A stretch of DNA of 64,000 nucleotides from Hydractinia symbiolongicarpus. Its lineage: Eukaryota; Cnidaria; Hydrozoa; Anthoathecata; Hydractiniidae. The position numbers and the translations under genes are program-made. This document shows, piece after piece, positions 57,984 to 64,000 of the stretch. How positions within the stretch are numbered: the first letter of the stretch is position 1; each line of letters opens with the position of its first letter. The notes under the pieces were generated by a model. The model worked only from the letters and a program-made list of their open reading frames with translations. It was not told the origin of the DNA and did no database searches. The stretch covers positions 6,262,001 to 6,326,000 of the forward strand of contig NC_079878.1 of assembly GCF_029227915.1 (NCBI RefSeq). Direction: 5' to 3'.

Positions 57984-60900
57984 ATGGATTTAAAGAAAGT
58001 GTTAGAAGCCACAGTATCACCTGGTGCGTTTTTTTTTTAATTTTTGTCTTCTTTAATTTTTTTTTAGGATATTGCCTCCTGCCACTTCCCCATTTCTCTT
58101 TATAAAGCAAGCATAGCTAGCTAGGCTGGTTAGAGAAATAATAAACATAGAAATAATTGCATCTTTTTAGCTAGTTAACAATAATAGTAAATAACAATAG
58201 AACACTTGTTAAATCTCCCATAGCCATACCATCATCGCCAGCCAGACCCAGCATAATTTGTCTTACCACCAGGAAATCTGAAGTATAACTAAGGTGGGAA
58301 AACTATGCTTGGTCTCTCGAATTTTTTTCGGTGAGAATTTTTGATTGGTTAACTTTTTACTCACATGATCCATATCTGGGATCTTTTGTTTTGAGCGAAA
58401 AACAAGGGTGCCGATAAGTCGCATACATACGCCGCATACTTAATAGTTAGGGGGAGGGGGTGGAAAAATACCGAAATTTTAAAAAGCGAGGGGGTTGAAA
58501 TTAAAGGTGTATAAATTAAAAATGTTTTTGTTTCTCATAAATTTAACCTCCAGCTCACGGATATATTAAAAATATAACACACAGTTAAAATGTAAACAAA
58601 ACAGAAAAACTATGTTTACAGTCAGGTTTTATTACATGATGTACTGTATATACAGTACCTTCTTGTATAAATTTTCGCAAATCCATATAACATTTTATAA
58701 ATAATGGATTTTGGTATAGAGATGAGTGACAATGTTTATCAATTAATAAGTGGAGGACTAAATAAGCATAGGCGGTTGGAAAATAGTTGAAAAATTAACA
58801 AGCAGAGAGGGACATTTATTTTGACACTCAAGAGTATGTTAAGCATTGAAACGCTCTTTGCAAGGCAAAAGATTTAATGTAAGACTTCTTTACTAACTTA
58901 TTGCGCCCTATAATATAAGGCCAACATCATCAATGTTTTCTTTGTTGTTCTATGTTGTTGATCACCTAGCTTAAGAGAAATACTGGGATATTCTTTTCAT
59001 TAAAGGATTAGATATTAAAAGTGATTTAGAGGCTATTAACAACACAGCTAAGTATATATACATAAAGAAAAGTTGCAAAACTAAATATTTAATCGCTTAC
59101 CCTATATTAATAGGACTGAGATTAACAAGCAGGGAGGGACTGAGATATGATTTTCAATCCTTTGACAATAAAACTAATATAATAACTAATATTTCAGATT
59201 TATATTCAGTTATATTAAGGTTACTGTAAAGGAAAAAAATTTTTTTTTAGGTTTTTTGCAAAAAATTCATGACATATAGAAAAAAAAATTCTCTTTCGAA
59301 TGACATTTAATATTCCATAAAAATATTTGGAACATCCCTTTTTTCTGGAAAAAGCCTTTTCAGAGGTGTTATATCCTTCACACCTTCGTGAAAATATGTG
59401 CAAAATGAGTTACGCATATTTTTTGTAAACATTATACATGATATGAAACTACCGTATAAATATATGCATAATAATATTTTTAGATAGTTTACTTTTACCA
59501 TCGATATATATATATATAAATGTTGTCTTATAAAAAATCGTTAAAAAAAATCAAAGTTAAGGAGTATGCATATAAGCTTTCTCTTGTAACCCTGACTTCT
59601 GTCTGTTAATTCTGAACGCATGCACGCATATTCAGCATAAAGAAAAAGTTCACACTTCCATTATCTTTCTGCATACTCAGTTCACACATTTTCAAAACAC
59701 CTATGAAAATCTTTAAAAACAAATATCTCGTTAGCAAATTTTTGCATACATGCCTTTACGTTTGTGGTCTCTTTTTCTGAAAGCTTCCTATTGGCTCATT
59801 GAAATTTTCGGTAATGGAAGGCCGAAAAATTTATGCACAAAAGGTTCCCGGATTTTTTTGTATAAATTACTGATTAGCAAATTATGACGACAGAAAGAAA
59901 AAAATATGCATTTTTTTGAATGATTATATATAATTACAAATAATTTCATAACGACGTTGTTACAAAAAAAAACGGGGAACCTTTTTGAATTTAATTTATG
60001 CTGGATGTAATAGTGCAAAAACGAGACGTCTGCGACCACGCGTTTGGAAAAAGAAGCCATTTTAAAACGTACGGTGAAAAAAAATGGTGTGTGTTTAATT
60101 CATTATATTTTCTTTTTGGAAAATTAACATCTCATGAAAATAACACCATCAAAAAAGTCTTTCATTAAGCATTCAGAAACAAAAAAAAATTAAAAAAATG
60201 TAAAAGTATTGATAAATTATAAGAGTTTTTCTGAGACTACTCATCAAGTGAGTTTTTTGCTTTACAGTAACCTTAACCGACACAGTTTATTCCATGGGCA
60301 CTAGTTTTTCATTGAGAGGCCTGGTGAATAGGGTTAATGTTGAATTATATGTATTGTAATACACAAATTTTAACATAGCGGGGGACCGCATTAATAAAAA
60401 GACTGGGACGAGTTTGGGGTAATAAAAACTAACCAAAAATTAGTTGCACAAGAAGAAAGAAAGAAAGAAAGTTGTTTTGTATATTGTACCATGAAGTTGA
60501 ACCATTCCTTTTTAGAACGATCTTAAAAAAAATTGTCATCCTTCTATGTGCATTATCTGAAACACACGTTCTCACAATAAATGGTATATATGGAATAAAC
60601 AATCCTGTAAAAATTTATCATCTTTTTCCCTCTTAACTCTCCGTACTCATTCCAAACGATTAGCCAAATAACGATTGGTAGTGGGAAAACAAAACAGGCG
60701 ATATGGTGGTGGTTGACAGGAGGCACAAGTTCCTTTAGTTTGAGGATGACTATTATGCTCTGTGCAAATACTTTTTCTTAACTTTTCCAATTTCCTTGTG
60801 TTATTCATACACCCAACAACAGCACAATTCGCAGGACCCATCTTAATAAGACTAGAAAGCCAAACAACTTCTGTCACTACTTTACTCACAACACAAGGTG

Positions 60901-63855
60901 ACTGCCAGAGTGGTTTTGTTTACCCCAAACTTGTCCCAGTCTTTTTAATAACACGGTCTCACACTATGTTGAATTGGTGTATAGGAAATTTGTCTTTATA
61001 ACAACAGCTGTTTGTCAGCAGTCAAGCGTTTTTAAAATACCTAAGGGTACAAATTATTTTCAGAATTAATTTTTTAGTAGATTTAATAAGTAAATCGAAG
61101 TGAGAAGAAATAAGAATTTTGCGAATGGCCAACCTATTTTGGCAGATTTATGCAAAATCTGCAACAATAATTTATGCAAAAAAAAAATTTCTCTGCAAAT
61201 AATTTTCCTCCTATGGTACATTTTTTAAGTGGCTTTCTGACATGTTTTTACATGTCCTATGCTTTGCATCAACATTACTTTTTTGAATTGGTTGTTTTAT
61301 TAGGCAGGGTATAATGCATAGTTCTCAGTAAGCTGTGAACAGTTATTCCCAATTGAAATTTCTCCTGAATTTTTCAATTTATTGGAGAAACTATAAATGG
61401 CCAAAGTATTGGACTTAAAACCCATTCTATACAAGTTGTGAAGAAATATATGATCTTATTAATACCTCAAACCACCTTGATGATATTCCCATTTGGGATT
61501 TAACATCCCCTATTTTAGATTTCTAAACTACACCCTGATATGTGCCTGTGCATGTGCCTCTTACCAATCATTTTTGGCCTTTTCTTTCTTACATAGCTTT
61601 CACTTTTAGACCAAAATGAGTTACAAGCTGCCCTAAAGTTTTTAGAAGAAGCAGCAGCACAAAATTTTGTAAGTTGAACTCTAAATCTCTTTCCTGCATG
61701 GTTTGTGTCCAGTATTCACAATGTTTTTATATGCTTTTATTTTTTTAGCCACAATTTCTCTCTGCTCTATCCTCGCTGTTAGCAAATACTAGTGAATCAC
61801 CAGTGGTAAGACAAGCAGCTGGTATTCAATTAAAGAATTGTTTGGTTGCAAAAGATCATAATGTTAAACAGGTGTATCATCAGCGTTGGTATGCCTTAGA
61901 TGAAAATGTTAGAAACGCTGTTAAAACTCAGGTAATCAAGGGCTTTTTCAGTGGTTCCCATTGGTCAAACAAAAAAATTTAAATGATTTTGAGGGATAAA
62001 AAAAACATGATTATTCTTTCCTAATTATCCTACAATTTGTCTATCTTGTCAATTCGTTTTATAACAAAAATTAATACAACTGACATTTAGGTGGACTAAT
62101 GACGTACATAACATGAGGTTATAAGATCAGACTTGATACAGAGGAAGTTGAGTTTAGATCTAACACAGTCTGCATATTTTTTGTTGATAATCTTTTTTGT
62201 ACATAACACATTTGAATTTTTTATTTTTTTTATCAGAATATTTATACAGGATATGTACATTTCAGTTTTAAAAAACTGCTATAAATATGTGTCCTGTTTG
62301 AAATATAAAAGTAATGATTTAAAAAAATAAATTATAAAATATGCTCTAAAAATACTATAGATATGTTAAAATGTAGAAAACTATTCAAAAGAAAAATCTT
62401 TATGTAATAGACAGAGAAGATTATAAACATACCCAAACAGACTATATCCAAACAAATGTGAGAGAGAATGGTTAAATGTACTAAGTATATATTAAAAGTA
62501 GAAAATATATTTAAATTAGCTTGTTTCATAGATCTTTAGTGACTTGTTTTGTCCTTTATGTATGCAGGGTGACCACTCCTCGTTAAATTCCTTTAACAAC
62601 CTTAGAAAAAGAAAATCTCCTTAAAAGTACTTAAATATACTTAAAAAATTGAAATTTTAGCTATTCTCCTTAATTTCTCTTTTTTTCTTATTTTTTCTGA
62701 TCGTAACTTTTTTGGAAATGTGTTTATGGATTGTTCATCACCAGTGAAATAAGACATATATCTCTGTTACCAGAAATCCTATATTTTCTACCTTTCAGGG
62801 CATAATTTGATGTATATTTGTATAATATCTATAATTTTCTTATCATTGAACAAAGTTTGTAACATTAAAGATAGAGAACTAAAATTGGTTTTCTACTTAA
62901 TTATCCTTATTTTTTTATTTTTTTTATTCTCGTTGGCAGCAAAGTGTCAATTTGTCTCCTTAATTCTCCTTAATATCTTTACTTTTGTTCTCATTTTATT
63001 AGTGGTCACCCTGGTATGTAACAAATCAAACAGCTATTGAACTTAATAGTATCTGTAACATTTCAGTTGTTTTGAAAATGAGAAATGTATTTACCTGCAT
63101 TTGAAATTTGTTTATCTTAGGTATTTCAAGCCCTTGGGACAGAAACAGCTAAGCCATCCTCAGCAGCATCATGTATTTCTGGTATTGCATCTGCAGAACT
63201 TCCACACAATTTATGGCCAGACCTGATGAACAGTCTGTGCAACAACGCAGCCAGTGAAAGCAGCAGTGAGCAAGTAAAAGAAGCTACACTAGAAGCTATT
63301 GGTTATATATGCCAAGATATTGTAAGTGTTTGAATGTTCTACTGATAACAGAAATAGAAATAGACTGATCTATAACGAAGTAGTTTTTCTTACTTCACCT
63401 TTCCCGTTTTAACAAAAATTTGTCCAGCAAACACAAACTAACATGATGCATTATTGTTACTTTTTTTAGGACGCGCAATTTTTAACTAATTATGCAGCAA
63501 ACATTCTACGCGTCATTGTAAATCGTATGGGAAATGAAGAAACAAAGTAAACATCATTTTATAATAAATTTTGAAGTTATATGTAATTGTTTTTATAGTG
63601 TTTTTTTTATTTTTTTATTCCAGTAACAACATTCGATTTGCTGCAACCACTGCTTTTTTGAACTCACTTGAATTTATCAGAGGCAACTTTGAAAAACAGG
63701 CAAGTTTAAACCGCTCGTTTTCTTAAAAAAATGTCGAACATCTTTTGGATCTTTAAAATTGTAACCATGTTTTTAATAAATTGTATTTTTTACAGGATGA
63801 TCGGAATTATATTATGACAGTTTTGTGTCAAGCCACACAGTGCCCTGAAAAAAGG
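57984..63855 (+). CDS. KPNB1: Importin subunit beta-1, N-terminal part (runs off window)
   Basis: Nuclear import receptor built of HEAT repeats that bind RanGTP, importin-alpha and nucleoporins. Exons: 57984-58023, 61610-61668, 61749-61931, 63121-63321, 63470-63546, 63624-63699, 63796-63855, then a GTATGT donor and the window edge. These give 232 codons of about 876. Family matches: MDLKKVLEATVSP (human MELITILEKTVSP), AAGIQLKN, QRWYALDENVRNAVK, LGTETAKPSSAASCISGIASAELP, EATLEAIGYICQDI, NNIRFAATTAFLNSLEF, VLCQATQCPEKR. The sixth intron starts with GC. The 3.6-kb first intron carries several mobile elements. Confidence 0.96.
58642..58690. repeat. Palindrome next to a HIRAN-unit-like terminus
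   Basis: GTACTGTATATACAGTAC is an 18-bp perfect palindrome at 58642-58659. It runs straight into TACCTTCTTGTATAAATTTTCGC, which resembles the end at 35161. No matching second end was found nearby. Confidence 0.5.
59219..60272. mobile_element. 1054-bp DNA element, TTAA target site
   Basis: The left end GGTTACTGTAAAGGAAAAAA and the right end (complement GGTTACTGTAAAGCAAAAAA) are inverted over 20 bp with one mismatch. TTAA lies directly outside both (59215-59218, 60273-60276). TTAA duplications are typical of piggyBac and Kolobok. No transposase frame is seen, so it is non-autonomous. Confidence 0.85.
60463..60482. repeat. (GAAA)n microsatellite
   Basis: Short AAGAAAGAAAGAAAG run in KPNB1 intron 1. 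Confidence 0.8.
60647..60841 (-). pseudogene. THAP-like zinc-finger fragment
   Basis: From MGPANCAVVGC the minus strand reads 64 codons with CAVVGC, a TCASCQPPP stretch and YRLFCFPT. These resemble the C2CH start and the (R/K)LFxFP block of THAP-type DNA-binding domains. The frame stops after RLE, before the Trp usually expected, and no continuation is seen. It lies antisense in KPNB1 intron 1. It could be a transposase relic or one exon of a gene. Confidence 0.45.
62114..62172 (+). mobile_element. Short LINE 3'-region fragment
   Basis: GAGGTTATAAGATCAGACTT through GATCTAACACAGTCT matches the LINE 3' region at about 51380-51440. It lies in KPNB1 intron 3. Confidence 0.85.
62565..63013. mobile_element. 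449-bp hAT-like MITE
   Basis: The ends CAGGGTGACCACT and AGTGGTCACCCTG are perfect 13-bp inverted repeats. TATGTA lies close outside both ends. The interior has CTCCTTAAT repeats in both directions. CAGGG-type ends are common in hAT elements. It lies in KPNB1 intron 3. Confidence 0.75.
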
Positions 63856-64000
63856 GTATGTAGCAGCTTTTTTTGCTTTACTGTCTTCAGATAGAAAACA
63901 CCTTTAAAATTACTTTACTAGTGTTGCCAAACTCTTACATACACTATACTATACAGTATACCCGTAAAGTGGGACTCGTGGAACCAAAAAAATCAGTCCC

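Noticed and set aside
59788-60060. 90-codon minus-strand frame inside the TTAA element as a transposase
   Set aside because: No DDE or zinc-finger motif; too short; probably chance.

Overview
This is an AT-rich animal genome window with spliceosomal introns, animal-type protein families and many mobile elements. The mix of genes and repeats suggests a cnidarian, perhaps a hydrozoan. That placement is an inference: it rests on the Cys-rich/HIRAN gene, an RTE-like LINE with an embedded PHD finger, and acceptor-like sites just upstream of several start codons. No species can be named from the sequence alone.

Layout, left to right. 1-2250 (+): 3' part of an SRSF10-type SR splicing factor, with a minor-spliceosome AT-AC intron inside its RRM. 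2251-7400: non-coding, mostly a decayed LINE (-) carrying a solo LTR, a SINE-like insert and a 53-bp repeat. 7402-23042 (+): complete 22-exon EIF2AK4/GCN2 (RWD, pseudokinase, kinase, HisRS-like, C-terminal domain; about 1654 aa). 24181-27865 and 28921-32840 (+): two tandem DAPP1-type SH2-PH adaptors with matching exon phases. 35395-36150 (-): single-exon Cys-rich/HIRAN protein, bracketed by short terminal inverted repeats. 37444-39309 (-): two-exon EHD-family membrane ATPase. 40208-42370: inverted-repeat element, tandem repeats and a tRNA-derived SINE. 42707-46149 (-): Ty1/copia retrotransposon with two 203-bp LTRs and an ATTTT target duplication; its reverse transcriptase is deleted. 46776-55838 (+): complete 8-exon GOSR2/membrin Qb-SNARE, with a LINE in intron 2. 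57984 to the right edge (+): first seven exons of importin-beta (KPNB1), with several DNA elements in its introns.

The host genes are ordinary housekeeping and signalling genes: splicing, stress translation control, phosphoinositide signalling, endocytic recycling, ER-Golgi fusion and nuclear import. They show no sign of forming one pathway. All exon boundaries were read by eye from splice sites, phase continuity and remembered family proteins. In every multi-exon model the phases close without a gap. The less ordinary material is the U12 intron, the DAPP1 duplication, the TIR-flanked HIRAN gene, the RT-less copia copy, and a hammerhead-like motif in a small inverted-repeat element.
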